A stretch of DNA of 64,000 nt, taken from contig JANFAH010000038.1 in NCBI GenBank assembly GCA_024663395.1, positions 186,001 through 250,000 on the forward strand. Reading direction: 5' to 3'. The notes under the pieces are model-generated. The model was given only the letters and a program-made list of their open reading frames with translations. It did not search any database and had not been told where the DNA came from. This DNA is from Pisolithus tinctorius (taxonomy: Eukaryota > Basidiomycota > Agaricomycetes > Boletales > Pisolithaceae). Made by a program: the position numbers and the translations under genes. Shown one piece after another: positions 1 to 11,800 of this stretch (position 1 is the first letter of the stretch; each line of letters starts with the position of its first letter).

Positions 1-2636
1 TGGTGATGTCCAGTTTTCACTGGGATTGAGAAGCCGTTGAGGCTTGTTGCATGAAAGAAGCTGCTGGAAGAAGTTTTGCAAGTCAAAATGTTGGAGCATG
101 CAGTGGGGGTGGACGACCTCACACTCAAAATATTCCGTGGTCATGCAGCATCAGCAATATATACTTTATTTGAGAATCCATCAAGAGAATCAATGTGCAC
201 ACTTGGTATTAGGACTTGTAGAGAAAGTCCAGCAATGTTGACTAAGTGGAGTCACATGACTGCTCTGCACATCATGGCCATGTGCACTCAAGTACTACAT
301 ACTGACAACTCTAGTGTTACAGGCCAACTATGCAAGATCATGGCAATTGAAGGATATGAAGAATGGGGAGAATGACCTACCATGTGGAAACTACTGCAGT
401 TATGAGTGATGGCAACAACGGCAGCAGATAGCACAATAGCAATGATGACAATGACCCTACGTAGCACAGATAAATGGCCATATGAGTTTGGATATGCTGT
501 TCAATGGGAACAAGGCATGGTGAGTGCAGGTACTGGGCTTGATGGCCCAAGGTTCTGTTTCAATTTCATAGTGTTTTACTTACAGTGTTCCTACACTAGG
601 GAAAATGGGTATAGATGACGAAGACCAAAGGACATCCAGAGGATCATGATACAAGGAATGAAGACAACAATTAGACTTGGCACAGATCAATGGCCATGCA
701 AGAGTGGAAGTGCCATTCGATGGAGATGGGGCATGAGGAGCGCAGACATGGAGCTCAATGGCTCATCGGTTCATTTTGATTGCAGAACATCTTATGTACA
801 TCTATGCTGTTCTAGGGGAAGTGGTTATATACAACAAAGAGTGACCTACATCCCAGCAATCACTATTCAAGAATCTATGAAGGACTATGAATGAAAGACA
901 CTCAGATGTACCATGAAACAAGTGCAAGGACTACAGGTTGATCTATGACAGCAGTCATTGAAGATGCCACATCTGACAAGCATGAGTGCTGAACACAACA
1001 GCCCAAGTATGACCAAAGTACTAGCAACTGCGATTCAAGAAACTACAGTGATCTACAAGCAAATGTTGCATGGACATATGACAAGATTTGTATGACAACT
1101 ATGGTTCAAGCTACAACCACAACCATCGAGGACATGAGATCCAACAAGCATGGATACTGAGCCAAATGGCTCAAGGTTTTGTTTCAGTCTTAACCCATTT
1201 TACTTACAACTACCTTATTCTAGGAAAAGTGGATGTGTGAGATGACACTCGAACGATGTCCAAGCAGCTGCAATTCAAGGATCTATGACAATCTACAAGG
1301 AAAGACAGCAAACTGTCAAGGAGGTGCTGTGCATCATGATACAGCAGTATTACTACAAATGGGGCAAGCTGAAGGCTATAAGGTGGTGTTGTTCTTTTCA
1401 TACAGTACAGAAACTATGCCTGAAGAGATTGCATACAGACTAGCAACAGCAGCAAGGATGATGATGACAATGACAAGAGTGCAAGTGATGACAATGATAA
1501 GGCTCGATGTAGATCAATGGCCACCTGACAGCTCGAGTTTTTATTTTTGGGAATACAAGGTGCTACCTAGTATCATACAGAAGCTACAGCAAGTATGGAC
1601 AACAACAACAGCTACAAGAGTGACAACACCATCGACCCAGGCAGTAGTGACAATGACAGCTGGGCTTGGCGAAGGTCTGTGGCCAGGCGAGACCAGATGT
1701 GCTGTTCAATGGGAATGGGGCATGAGGAGGGCAGATAATGAGCTTGACAGCTCGCAGGTTCATTTTGATTTCGGAACCCTATACTTACATCTATTCTATT
1801 CTAGGGATAGCAGATGGTTGCAACAAAGTGCAACCAATGTTCTGGCGATTGCAACTCAAGGATCTAGGACAAGCTACAAACAAAGCTCACCCAGAAGTAT
1901 GATACAAGCAATGGTGACAACTGCAGTGACAACTACAATGAAGATTAGGTTTAGCATGGATCGACAGCCATGAGAGAAAAGAAGGGCCAGGCCACAGAGG
2001 CAAAGCACAATGGACACAGATGCTGGGCTTGCCAGCTTGAGTTCTTGTTTTGGCTTTGAGACATGTTACTTACATTTTAGTTATTCTAGGAGGGACAAAC
2101 ATCTATGACAAAAGGCAATTGTGATATTGGAGACTAAGATGAACTATGAACAAAGGACATGCAGACATACAGTCAAGTGAGTATGACAAATGCTGTTTGA
2201 ACTACAACAACAGCCTTTGGTGGCAGAAGAAGTATGCGATGACTATGGACAAGGACAATCATGCTTACAAGTACAAAGGCTCTGAATTGACCTACAATGG
2301 CTGGCTGCGGTGACACAAGACCATGCAAGACATGCAAGAGATCTCAGAGATGCACTGAAAGGGCTCAATAGCCCAAAGTTTTATTCATGTCTCAAAGTGT
2401 TTTACTTATGGCCAGGTTATTCTAGAATATGCGAAGGACTACAAAGTACAGGCGAAGTTTTAAGTCACCTTGATGTGGATCAACTGCCAGATAAACAAAG
2501 TAGCACTCAACAGGTTCAAAGCAACATGATTTCACACCCAGAGCCCAAGCACTCTTTGTTTCCTTTCATTTTTGTGACAAGTGACTTACAAGTATTTGGC
2601 ATTAGGGTATTCTGCAAGTGTGAGCATGAATGGTCA
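1..2636 (+). repeat. Degenerate tandem exon-intron-like repeat block (left flank of the giant transposon)
   Basis: The same module recurs at least six times in diverged form, at about 455-620, 680-850, 1150-1250, 1500-1850, 1950-2110 and 2340-2440. Each copy has a stretch around GATCAATGGCCA, then CAATGGGAATGGGGCATG or similar, then a GAGCTCAATGGCTC-like piece, a T-rich stretch ending CTTACA, and TATTCTAGG. The last part resembles an intron 3' end. In the first copy the conserved GGTGAGTGCAG resembles a 5' splice site that has become GAGGAG in others. The block reads as a tandemly duplicated exon-plus-intron unit, now decayed and rich in TG/CA. No product is recognised. The short open frames here are not supported as genes on their own. 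Confidence 0.55.
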
Positions 2637-2645
2637 GCTACCAGC
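2310..2645 (+). pseudogene. Left part of an unrecognised gene split by the giant KDZ transposon
   Basis: An open frame runs through this stretch and enters the transposon at GCT-ACC-AGC. The same frame resumes after the copy of that 9 bp at 26418. If the transposon and one duplication are removed mentally, the reading frame stays open from 2310 through 26427 to about 26795. That is what insertion into a coding exon would leave. The frame also crosses a copy of the intron-like module described for 1-2636, so the true exon may start later. Product unknown. CpG content is low, as in the rest of the flank. Confidence 0.5.
2637..2645 (+). repeat. Left target-site duplication of the giant KDZ element
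   Basis: GCTACCAGC (plus a shared A) precedes the left terminus and is repeated immediately after the right terminus at 26418-26426. KDZ/Zisupton elements are known for short target duplications of about 8 bp, so 9-10 shared bases fits. The end of the repeat partly overlaps the inverted repeat, so the exact boundary is uncertain by one or two bases. Confidence 0.75.
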
Positions 2646-3369
2646 ACTTCAGGTAACCACTTTTCATAAGCATTTAGGCTGAATAGTTTCTCCAAACCAT
2701 CCAGCCTAATAGCCTCCCAGACCAAGGTCTGCCCAGGGACATCTGGTCATGTCCCAGGGCTATGCAGATTTTTAGGCCCTGGGACAGATGGGATTTCCCA
2801 CATAGCCATCCATTCAAATGCAATTATTTGGGATGTCCCAAGACTGCCTTGGGTGACTGGGGTCCCTACTCCTGAAAGTGCAGCTTATATTAGCATTGAA
2901 ATAGCTGCAGAAATCCTAGCCCCCTTGCTCCTCTGACAGATTTAATCCACAAAGTATCCTTTGACCTATACATCCCCTCCCATCCCACCATGCATAGTAG
3001 TATACAATAGTACTTTTCATGTACATCTTTACAATGTGATTCTGCTGTATTGGGACATCTCACTAGTTGCCATGGAGATGACCCACCTGGGCCTCCACAT
3101 TTGCCTTGAAAATTGCAATAATAAATTCAATCAATTTGTGTCTATACCTCATGCAATTTGTACTGTATGAAGGAAGAAGTGAATGGTTTTTGAACACTTG
3201 TGAGACAAGCCAATATCTCAAAGTCCCCCACATAGAACATGGTGTTGGTCACCTTTGCAACACCATCTGCAGAGGGCAGAATGTCCCAGATGAGCCTCTG
3301 AGGTTGTCATGGGGCATTGTGCTGGTCTGCAAAGGTAGCTTAGGAGGATGTGCCATCATAGCCCTCTGA

Positions 3370-3765
3370 GGCTGGGATGGGACATCCCACTGACTTTCAT
3401 AAGGGGACTTGGGATGTCCCACAGCAGCCTCCAAGGCTACCTTGGGACATCCCACCCTCCCCTTTGCCAACCAGTGGGATGTCCCACAACAGCCTCTAAG
3501 GCTACATTGGGACATCCCACTGTTCCCTCTGCCAACCAGTGGGATGTCCCACAACAGCCTCTAAGGCTATGTTGGGATGTCCCACCCTCCCCTTTGCCAA
3601 GCAGTGGGATGTCCCACAACAGCCTCCAAGCCTACATTGGGACATCCCACCCTCCCCACTGCCAACCAGTGGGATGTCCCCCAACAGCCTCTAAGCCTAC
3701 ATTGGGACATCCCACCCTCCCCTCTGGCAACCAGAGGGATGTCCCAACACAGCCTCTAAGGTGTT
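3370..3765 (+). repeat. Palindromic tandem array L1
   Basis: About six units of roughly 65 bp. Each unit is GGGATGTCCC, then ACAACAGCCTCTAAGGCTAC, then ATTGGGACATCCC, then a C-rich spacer with GCCAACCAGT. The outer decamers are reverse complements of each other and the centre holds AGCCT-CTA-AGGCT, so each unit folds as a nested hairpin. Open frames of 60-140 aa here are by-products of the repeat. Confidence 0.9.
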
Positions 3766-3811
3766 GAAGTAGTAATCTGCACTAATCCTACAAGCACCAT
3801 AGAGAATCCAA

Positions 3812-3896
3812 TGCAAGGTAGCTCCATGGTCAGAGCAGCTGCTTGACACTGAGAGGGTCCTGGCTCAATGCCAGCTCTGGTCACATTTTCATCAGG
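3812..3896 (+). repeat. tRNA-derived SINE-like head 1 (left arm)
   Basis: TAGCTCCATGG at 3820 resembles a pol III A box and GGCTCAATGCC at 3862 a decayed B box, about 40 bp apart as in a tRNA. It is followed by the shared tail CTCTGGTCACATTTTCATCA. It does not form a complete tRNA gene. Confidence 0.6.
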
Positions 3897-4230
3897 TTAT
3901 GAGCTGCAGCTGGAACCCATGCATGCTCAGTACAATGGGTCATGCAGCATCCTTAGTAAGTCCAGATCATGTGAGTTACATGGACACAAGGTGGCTGATA
4001 GTAAGGCCTCCTGGAAACACAGCAGTAAATCCTGATCCATCACATGACACAAGGTCAAAAGGCAATCAGACCATTTGCATGACCCTAGGGGGTGTGCACT
4101 GTTTTTACACTCCAAAAGTGGCCAGATGAAGGGACCACATTGGAGATGGTGCATTCTGTGCATTAACTTCATGGAGATATGTTCCCACAGTGCTAGTCTA
4201 AGCCCCCAAGCTACTGACACTAGTACCCAG

Positions 4231-4320
4231 ACCATATGGCTCAGTGGTTGCAGCACCTGGTAAACACCTAGGAGGTCACTGGTTCAATCTTAGGACTGGT
4301 CACATTTTCCTCATAAGGCT
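4231..4320 (+). repeat. tRNA-derived SINE-like head 2 (left arm)
   Basis: A box-like TGGCTCAGTGG at 4237 and B box-like GGTTCAATCTT at 4281 are followed by the shared tail ACTGGTCACATTTTCCTCAT and then directly by array L2. Confidence 0.65.
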
Positions 4321-4830
4321 ACTTTGGGACATCCCTCCCCCCCTCTGGCAAGCAGTGGGATGTCCCACAACAGCCACTAAAGCTACATTGGGACATCCCT
4401 CCCCCCCTCTGGCAAGCAGTGGGATGTCCCACAATAGCCTCTAAGGCTACATTGGGACATCCCTCCCCCCCTCTGGCAAGCAGTGGGATGTCCCATGACA
4501 GCCTCTAAAGCTACATTGGGACATCCCTCCCCCCCCTCTGGCAAGCAGTGGGATGTCCCACAACAGCCTCTAAGGCTACATTGGGACATCCCTCCCCCCC
4601 TTTGGCAAGTAGTGGGATGTCCCTTGACAGCCTCTAAAGCTACATTGGGACATCCCTCCCCCCCTCTGGCAAGCAGTGGGATGTCCCGTGACAGCCTCTA
4701 AAGCTACATTGGGACATCCCTCCCCCCCTCTGGCAAGTATTGGGATGTCCCACAATAGCCTCTAAAGCTACATTGGGACATCCCCCCCCCTCTGGCAACC
4801 AGTGGGATGTCCCACAGCAGCCTCTGAGCA
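4318..4830 (+). repeat. Palindromic tandem array L2
   Basis: About eight units of the 58-61 bp variant, in which the spacer is TCCCTCCCCCCCTCTGGCAAGCAGT with a variable C run. The hairpin-forming GGGATGTCCC and GGGACATCCC decamers are preserved in almost every unit. Confidence 0.9.
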
Positions 4831-4914
4831 AGTGGGGAATGGTGCATTGCTCTTCACATAGTCTTGTTCCCATGTCACTGGTTTTCCCCCATGCTACTGA
4901 TATTAGTGGCTGGA

Positions 4915-5003
4915 CAATATATATTTGCTCAACTGTTAGAGCACTGGTTATCACCTAAGAGGTTGCTTCAATCCCAGCTCTGGTCACATTTCCATCATAA
5001 GGC
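4915..5003 (+). repeat. tRNA-derived SINE-like head 3 (left arm)
   Basis: A box-like TTGCTCAACTG at 4925 and B box-like GCTTCAATCCC at 4964, then the shared tail CTCTGGTCACATTTCCATCA and a single palindromic unit at about 5003-5040. Confidence 0.6.
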
Positions 5004-5043
5004 TACATTGGGACATCCCACTTCCCCCTCTGGCAACTGGGGA

Positions 5044-5234
5044 TAGTGTTGCTGTGGCTCAGGGAGCTGTCCTAAGCCAAGGGCCATACCACATCTATAT
5101 TATTGAGTATTAAAATAATTATTGTAGATTTGGTATGTGGCAACTCAAGGCTACATTTGGTAATAGTTGTCATAGTGACTAAGCTGCTTGTTGTTGAGCA
5201 GGTCAGCCTTTGGAGCTGAGCCACAGCAACACTA
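5044..5234 (+). mobile_element. 191 bp MITE-like hairpin element in the left arm
   Basis: It starts TAGTGTTGCTGTGGCTCAG and ends with the exact reverse complement, CTGAGCCACAGCAACACTA. The AT-rich centre has no coding capacity. A copy sits at the mirror position in the right arm, so it was present before the arms were duplicated or homogenised. Confidence 0.7.
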
Positions 5235-5297
5235 GCTGAGGCTATGTCCCAGACCACCCTCTTGGGTTATATTGGGTCATCCCACCCCACTCTCCAG

Positions 5298-5385
5298 CAG
5301 ACAGTCCAGTGGTTGTAGCACCTGGTGAACATGTAGGAGGTCACTGGTTCAATCTTAGGACTGGTCACATTTTCCTCATAAGGCT
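5298..5385 (+). repeat. tRNA-derived SINE-like head 4 (left arm)
   Basis: CCAGTGGTTGTAGCACCTGG with B box-like GGTTCAATCTT at 5346 and the shared tail ACTGGTCACATTTTCCTCAT, running straight into array L4. Confidence 0.6.
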
Positions 5386-6135
5386 ACTTTGGGACATCCC
5401 TCCCCCCCCTCTGGCAAGCAGTGGGATGTCCCACAACAGCCTCTAAAGCTGCATTGGGACATCCCTCCCTCCCATCTGGCAAGTAGTGGGATGTCCCACA
5501 ACAGCCTCTAAGGCTACATTGGGACATCCCTCCCCCCCTCTGGCAAGCAGTGGGATGTCCCATGACAGCCTCTAAAGCTACATTGGGACATCCCTCCCCC
5601 CCCTCTGGCAAGCAGTGGGATGTCCCACAACAGCCTCTAAGGCTACATTGGGACATCCCTCCCCCCCTTTGGCAAGTAGTGGGATGTCCCATGACAGCCT
5701 CTAAAGCTACATTGGGACATCCCTCCCCCCCTCTGGCAAGTATTGGGATGTCCCATGTCAGCCTCTAAAGCTACATTGGGACATCCCTCCCCCCTCTCTG
5801 GCAAGCAGTGGGATGTCCCACAACAGCCTCTAAGGCTACATTGGGGCATTCCTTCCCCCCCTCTGGCAACCAGGGGGATGTCCCACAATAGCCTCTAAGG
5901 CTACATTGGGATATCCCTCTCCCCCTCTGGCAACCAGTGGGATGTCCCACAACAGCCTCTGAGGCTACATTGGGGCATCCCACCCTCCCCTTTGCCAACC
6001 AGTGGGATGTCCCACAACAGCCCCTACACCTACATTGGGACATCCCTCCCCACCATCTGGCCAGCAGTGGGATGTCCCACAGCAGCCTCTAAGGCTAAGT
6101 TGGGATGTCCCACCCCCCTGTCTGGCCAGATGTCC
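5385..6135 (+). repeat. Palindromic tandem array L4
   Basis: About a dozen units of the same nested-hairpin repeat. Some decamers are altered (for example GGGGCATTCC near 5842 and GGGATATCCC near 5908), so the array is older or under less homogenisation than L2. Confidence 0.9.
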
Positions 6136-6334
6136 CACACCACTCTCCACATAACACATGGCCAAAATGCTATCAGACCATTTGCATGATCATAGGAGGC
6201 ATGCACCCTTGTTGCACTCCAAAAATTCCCAGATTGAAGGACCATGTTGGAAATGGTGTATTCTGTGCATTGCACTCCACATAGTTTTGTTCCCACATCA
6301 CCGGTCCATGCCCCATGCTACTGATGCTATCACC

Positions 6335-6428
6335 TAGACAATATACACAACTGAGCAGTCAGAGCACCTGGTTAACACCTAAGAGGTTGCTTCAATCCCA
6401 GCTCTGGTCACATTTCCATCATAAGGCT
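6335..6428 (+). repeat. tRNA-derived SINE-like head 5 (left side only)
   Basis: CTGAGCAGTCAGAGCACCTGG followed by B box-like GCTTCAATCCC and the same GGTCACATTTCCATCATAAG tail seen at 4985. The preceding 6140-6300 is a diverged copy of the spacer at 4045-4210. No counterpart is seen in the right arm. Confidence 0.55.
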
Positions 6429-6790
6429 ACATTGGGACATCCCCCCCCCCCTCCAGCAGCCAGTGGGATGTCCCACAACAGCCTCTCAGGCTATGTTGGG
6501 ACATCCCATCCCCCTTCCATACACCTGTGGGATGTCCCACAACAGCCTTTCAGGCTGTGTTGGGACATCCCAACCCCCTTTCCAGCAACCAGTGGGATGT
6601 CCCATGACAGCCTCTCAGGCTATGTTGGGACATCCCATCCCCCTTCCATAAACCAGTGGGATGTCCCACAACAGCCTCTCAGGCTATGTTGGGACATCCC
6701 ATCCCCCCTTCCAGAAACCAGTGGGATGTCCCACAGCAGCCTCTCAGGCTATGTTGGGACATCCCATCTCCCCCTCTGGACACCAGTGAG
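6424..6790 (+). repeat. Palindromic tandem array L5 (left side only)
   Basis: About six units of a distinct subtype with AGCCTCTCAGGCTATGTTGGG in the loop. The outer GGGATGTCCC and GGGACATCCC are intact. The 5' part of the arm uses the CTCTAAGGCTACATT loop instead. Confidence 0.85.
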
Positions 6791-6879
6791 ATGTTATACA
6801 AATGCCACAGAGGCAAATGTTGGACATCCTACCCTGTATCTCTGACATCCACATTGTCCTCTGCCCACAATTGGGATAT

Positions 6880-7720
6880 ATATTGTCACATTGTAACAGG
6901 CTCAATCAATGGCACCAATCAGTTCAAGTCAGATCACCATGATTTTTGGAGATTCAGAATCAGGGCAATGAGACACAGGTCTGCCTTGCAGATGTCCATT
7001 ACACATATAACCAAGATTGTGAGCCCATTATTGCATAATTCTTCACACAAGATTCATATCCTTGAGCCCCACATACTTTCTAGAGAACAGTACCAAAAAA
7101 TATGTGCAGAGATGAAAAGTCAGTGACCAGATGAGCAGTGAGCAGTGAATAACGTGCTCCAAATGACCTATACATATCATTGCTTGAAATAGTCATGGCA
7201 CCCAAAGAATGCTATTCAAATTTTATTTGAAGCAAGTCTTGAGATGTGAGGCAAGGGGACAGGTAGAGGGTAGCACATGATTGGTAAGCAGCCACCATGT
7301 GTAGATAAGACAATACTAGGTGTAGAACTTCAGATCACAACAACACACTGCATAATTGCATATATTTTTGGTACTGTTCTCTAGATGATACACAGGGCTC
7401 CAAGGATATGAATCTTGTGTGAAGAAATATGCAATAATAGGCAAAGTAGAGGGCTCTCTACTGCCCAAAAAAACATTGAAAGCCTGCTGGACAATTGATG
7501 TATAGAAGACCACTATTGGTTTGCTAAGGTGTACAGATGCCTAGATCACTTGCAATTTTGATTGTATATGTGAAATCAGCCTGTGCTTTTTCAGGCTTAT
7601 ATAGTGCTAGAACTAGTCTAATTTTTACACCAGGACCTACATCTAATTTCCCTGATTCTGAATCTGAAAAATTGTGGTGATCTGACTTGAATTGATTGAG
7701 ATATCAAAGTTATAACATTT
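6880..7720. repeat. Long imperfect inverted repeat (fold-back structure)
   Basis: 6905-6990 is inverted against about 7632-7705 (shared TCAAGTCAGATCACCA and GATTCAGAATCAGGG). 7025-7110 is inverted against about 7348-7442 (shared CACAAGATTCATATCCTTG and TAGAGAACAGTACCAAAAA). Together they form a nested stem of roughly 850 bp with a central loop. No coding region is recognised from 6800 to 7960. It could be a fold-back transposon or the remains of one nested in the cargo zone. Confidence 0.6.
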
Positions 7721-8046
7721 AGCTACTACATGTGTGTGATTTTGTTTATTTGGCCTTGCTCTCAGTTTTGAAAATAACTGTAACACGAGGAGCAACAAGG
7801 CACAAACACAGTAGCTAGGACTGCAGGAATTGTATATACAGATTGAGGCATCATCTACAGTGCCTAACAGCAATGGACATGTGATGGACATTGGTACCAT
7901 ATGTGATTTGACCCTGGACCACCCCTAACAAAGAGTTGATAAGTGGCTGGTACTGAAATGTAACAGTAATGGCTGGGGCGACTGACACGAAACTATGGGA
8001 TGCAGTAGAGGACTCCCAGGCAACCAGGGAGAAAGAGGGAAAATGC

Positions 8047-8700
8047 CGATTGGATCACCCGATCCTGAGGTATATGCTAAACTGCCTCGAAACCCTTCAA
8101 ACACAAAAGCGGGAATATCTCAACAACAAGCAAGCAGAATTGGGTGAACAAGGGCACCCCGGAAATGGGTCAGTGAGAGGGACTTGTGGCTCGAAAAGCG
8201 AGAGAAGCGGTGCAGATACACATGAGGTACGATGAGAGGACCTCAAGGGGTGGGCCGTGCCACAAAAACACGGACATCTCCGTAACTACTGCACCAATCA
8301 CAACGATCTAGACATCTCCAGGGAGTCGTCATCTAGTAGTGCGAGTCCGCAAAAAAGCGAGAGACATGTCAGAGAAACCACCGAGATACAGCCCCAAGAT
8401 GATAGGGGTAACTCCAGGCAAGTGAACAAGCAGGTAATGACCTCAGGACAACGGCTGGGGTGATCGACAGGGGCCTCAGGAAGGCGGTCGGGTACTCGTA
8501 GATAAACATGGAAAAAAAGGAGTCACCATGATTGGACCATCGGATCCTGAGCTATGCACGAAACTGTCTCACTGCCCTCCGAACACGAAAACGGTGATAT
8601 CTCAATAGTGGCTTCATGGAATTAGACAAAAGAGGCCCCCCCAGAGAGGTCTCGGCGAGGGGAACAAGTGGTGCGAAAAGCGATAGGAAAGGCGCAGGAC
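8047..8700 (+). repeat. Diverged direct repeat pair of about 165 bp
   Basis: 8047-8212 and 8529-8692 share an ordered set of blocks: GATTGGA(T/C)CA..CGGATCCTGAG, then CGAAAC or AACTGTCTC, then a stretch of the type ACACGAAAACGG, then TATCTCAA, then GGAACAAGTGG(T)GCGAAAAGCGA. They lie about 480 bp apart and show no convincing protein-coding frame. This stretch (7960-8818) marks the start of the CpG-rich cargo zone. Confidence 0.55.
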
Positions 8701-8818
8701 TGAGTGGAGAGCCGCAGACTTGTCCCCTGAATCTGATGGTAACATCATCGCTGACACCAGTGACATCAATATACAAGTGGTGCATGACAAATATGTTGTA
8801 GGGGAAGCAAAAACTACA

Positions 8819-11800
8819 CTAGTAGTAATCTTCATTTATATACTCCTCAGCGAAGTTGTCCTCATATTGTGCAGCATTACCCCTGTTGACCCAATGAGGT
8901 TCACCCGACTGGGTTGGAGGGTAGTAGTCATCGGTATATGGACCGTTGTAGTAAGGATGGTTGGTTCGAGACAGAACGCGATGGAATCCTTGGCGAGATG
9001 GAGGAAATTGATTGCGGTGGCCAGAAGGTAATGCCTAGAGAGAATGCAAGTCAACGGTGAAACCTCTGCAAAATCGAATTACTCACATGATATGGGATAT
9101 TAGATGGGCCAGGATCACGATAGTTCGTATGGTCACCCCAAGAATCCTACATAATGTTTCCTTAGTCTTGTTACTGAAGGTCAGAGACCTGGATACTCAC
9201 TTGTCGTCTGGGAAAAGACTGCTGGGCTGGGCCGGCCTCTCGCATGTGAGGACAGCTTGGAAGATTATCCCGATGTAGATCCTATACAACGCTTCATTAG
9301 TCTTGTTATCAGACCATAGGAACCAAACCCTACCCTGTATCGCAGAGCCGGCGCGGGAGGCTCGGATGGGCCAGGCTCTCGAGTGTGCACATTGCTTGGA
9401 ATTGTGGACGGGTCACGACACAAATCTTGCGCAATGGGGCACGCATCCCAGCGTTGATTGTGTGGTGCAGTTCGACGGTCAGACTGTAAAGCCTTGCGAA
9501 CGTCAGCAGATACCGGATATCGAGTAAAGAGCAGAACTTACCTGGGGACCAATAGTATCGCGATTTGATGCCTCCATGCGGGGTCGCTTCCGAGAGGGAA
9601 AAGGGAGTTGTTGCTGCGGTCGGGGTTGTGGCTGTCGAAGGACCTCCATGCCTTGCTGCTGGCGATCCATTTCCTTGAGGGACTTCTGCCACTCTGGATC
9701 ATCTGAGATCTGCCGCAAAACAGTACCATCGGTAGCTTTGACGAGCACGATCTCACCCTTCAAAGGGTCAGCATCCAAAATATCAATGACCTCTACACAG
9801 GACTTCAGCATCCAACTGGATGAATAAAATAGGGAATACCTTTGTTCCAGCACTTAATCTCAATTTCCAGCACATCATCCAGACTATCTTGTTCTTCCTC
9901 ATCATCGGTTTGCCCGTCATACAAAAGACCCAGTTTTCTCCGAAGGTAAGGTACTACAAGTTGACAAAGAGGGCCAGCCTTAAGTTTCTTGTACTCGAAA
10001 CCAGGGCCCGGTGGAGATACACCGTGGGGCCAGTTGACAATAGTGAGGTGGCTCTTCCACAAAAACTCGAGAAGCTGGTGCCAGGAAACTTTCTGGGGAT
10101 CGCCGACTTCAATGCCATGTGTGACTGAGCAAAGGATCAAGATAAATGCACGTACAGCACAAGAATAACTTACTGCGCAGATCTCTCAATGCGGCCAACA
10201 TCTTCTCCTTCATCATGCTTCCGAATACTCTGTGGTTGCGGTCTCTCGGAGTCTCCTTTGTATGGCAACGTAGTTCCAGCGCAGAACCCACATCTCCAAT
10301 GGAACCAGTGCTGGCCACCCTGGCATCCGCACCATCACCATTCCTGAGACACCTACAACAATCCAATGAGGTCGAATGAAACATGCAAGAAATAAACTTA
10401 CTTGAAAATCGCGGTATACTTATCCATGAGTGACCGGACATTGATTCCATTTTCATTGATGAAGTTTCTTATCGTCTCGGAGCCTCCAAATATGCCAGAA
10501 GTTTGACATCCTGCAGGGTCCTGTCCAACATACATTACCGCTCCAACTATCTCAATATCCTCGAGATTGGACCACACCTCCACCTGTGGAACGATGAGAA
10601 TCAATGGCTGCACAGTTGCAACCACATACCAATCCAGAAAATTGTGTCTTTGCATTGTCCACTCTAGCTGCAATAGATTTGACAGATCGGTTAGTCGGTA
10701 CGGCGGAGGAGCTCTCACTCCACTCATAGACGGCTTTTAACCTTTCCCTCCTTGCCGCGAAGTCATCCTTGGGGATGCCTATCATGAGGGTGTTGTACTC
10801 CTTCGTAATCAAATTGTTGATTGAATTTCGATCGGCTGGTCAGGACATTAGAACGGTAGATGTGAGAGGGAGGAAAGCCATACCACCATCTGGTTTGGGC
10901 TGCGTGGCCCAATACCACGAGCGGAAGAGGTTGGCCTCATTAATTTTGGTATGAGAAGCCTTAACACTAAATCCTGCAGCGATGAGTATGTCGCGTGTAG
11001 ACCGCCCGTGCTGTCAGCCAAGTTCTTCCACCATCGTCTTGACGTCCTTCGCAAAAGCACGTATTTCATCTAACGCTGCTGTGGACAGATTCCCCGGCTT
11101 CTTGAGGTTCGGGAGTTGGGTGTCATGGTCACTGTGGTTTGCAGCATCAATGTCCTCAGCATCTATAGCCCTACCTTTGCCCTTCTTCTGAAGTCTAGTA
11201 TAGATCGGGCCACCTTCTTGGCGAGGATGGACAACGTCCCCTACAGGATGGGCAGAGTCATCAGACTCGTACGTGGGTGGCGAGGACGGGGGAAGCAGGG
11301 ACTGGGCACAAGAAACGGTCTGAGCATTGCAAGCGTGTGCATCATCACCATCTAGGAGTCAACATGTCAACACGAGGTAGATGTGTATATAGATGGTAAC
11401 AGAACAGGATCGCAACAATTCTTTATCTATATAACAACCAAGGGAATGATGGGCGGCAGGAAACGGTCACGAGTATCCAAAGCACCAAGCTTTGAAACAC
11501 AAGTGGGCACCAAGCACACCATCGCATGACCAGAGAGGCACCAAACCCCGAAATCAAAAGAAATGAGAATTATCTGAAAAAAACGTGAGAGAACGAGGGA
11601 TACGAAACGGAAGAACCTACTACAGGAGTCACTCGAGCTCTCCGTCTCCTTGTCATCATTCTCATTCTCATTGTAATCGGAACCCTTGTTGTCATCATCG
11701 CTACCAGGCAGCCGGTCATCCTCTTTCTCACTACCGGACGGCAGGTCATCCTCGTTCTCGCTACCAGACAGCTGATCATCCTCGTTCTCGTTACTGGAAG

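Larger units (their letters stand above)
2646..6135 (+). repeat. Left inverted-repeat arm of the KDZ element
   Basis: From the tip inward the arm holds: a unique tip with several GGGACAT/ATGTCCC palindromes (2646-3370), array L1, a tRNA-like head, a unique spacer, a second tRNA-like head, array L2, a third head, a 191 bp hairpin element (5044-5234), a fourth head, and array L4. The same order is present in reverse complement at the right end. A further spacer with a fifth head and another array (6136-6790) has no clear right-hand partner. Confidence 0.85.

Noticed and set aside
4231..4320. A functional tRNA gene
   Set aside because: The A and B box-like motifs are present but the sequence does not fold into a full cloverleaf with an anticodon and acceptor stem. 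Read as SINE-like remnants only.
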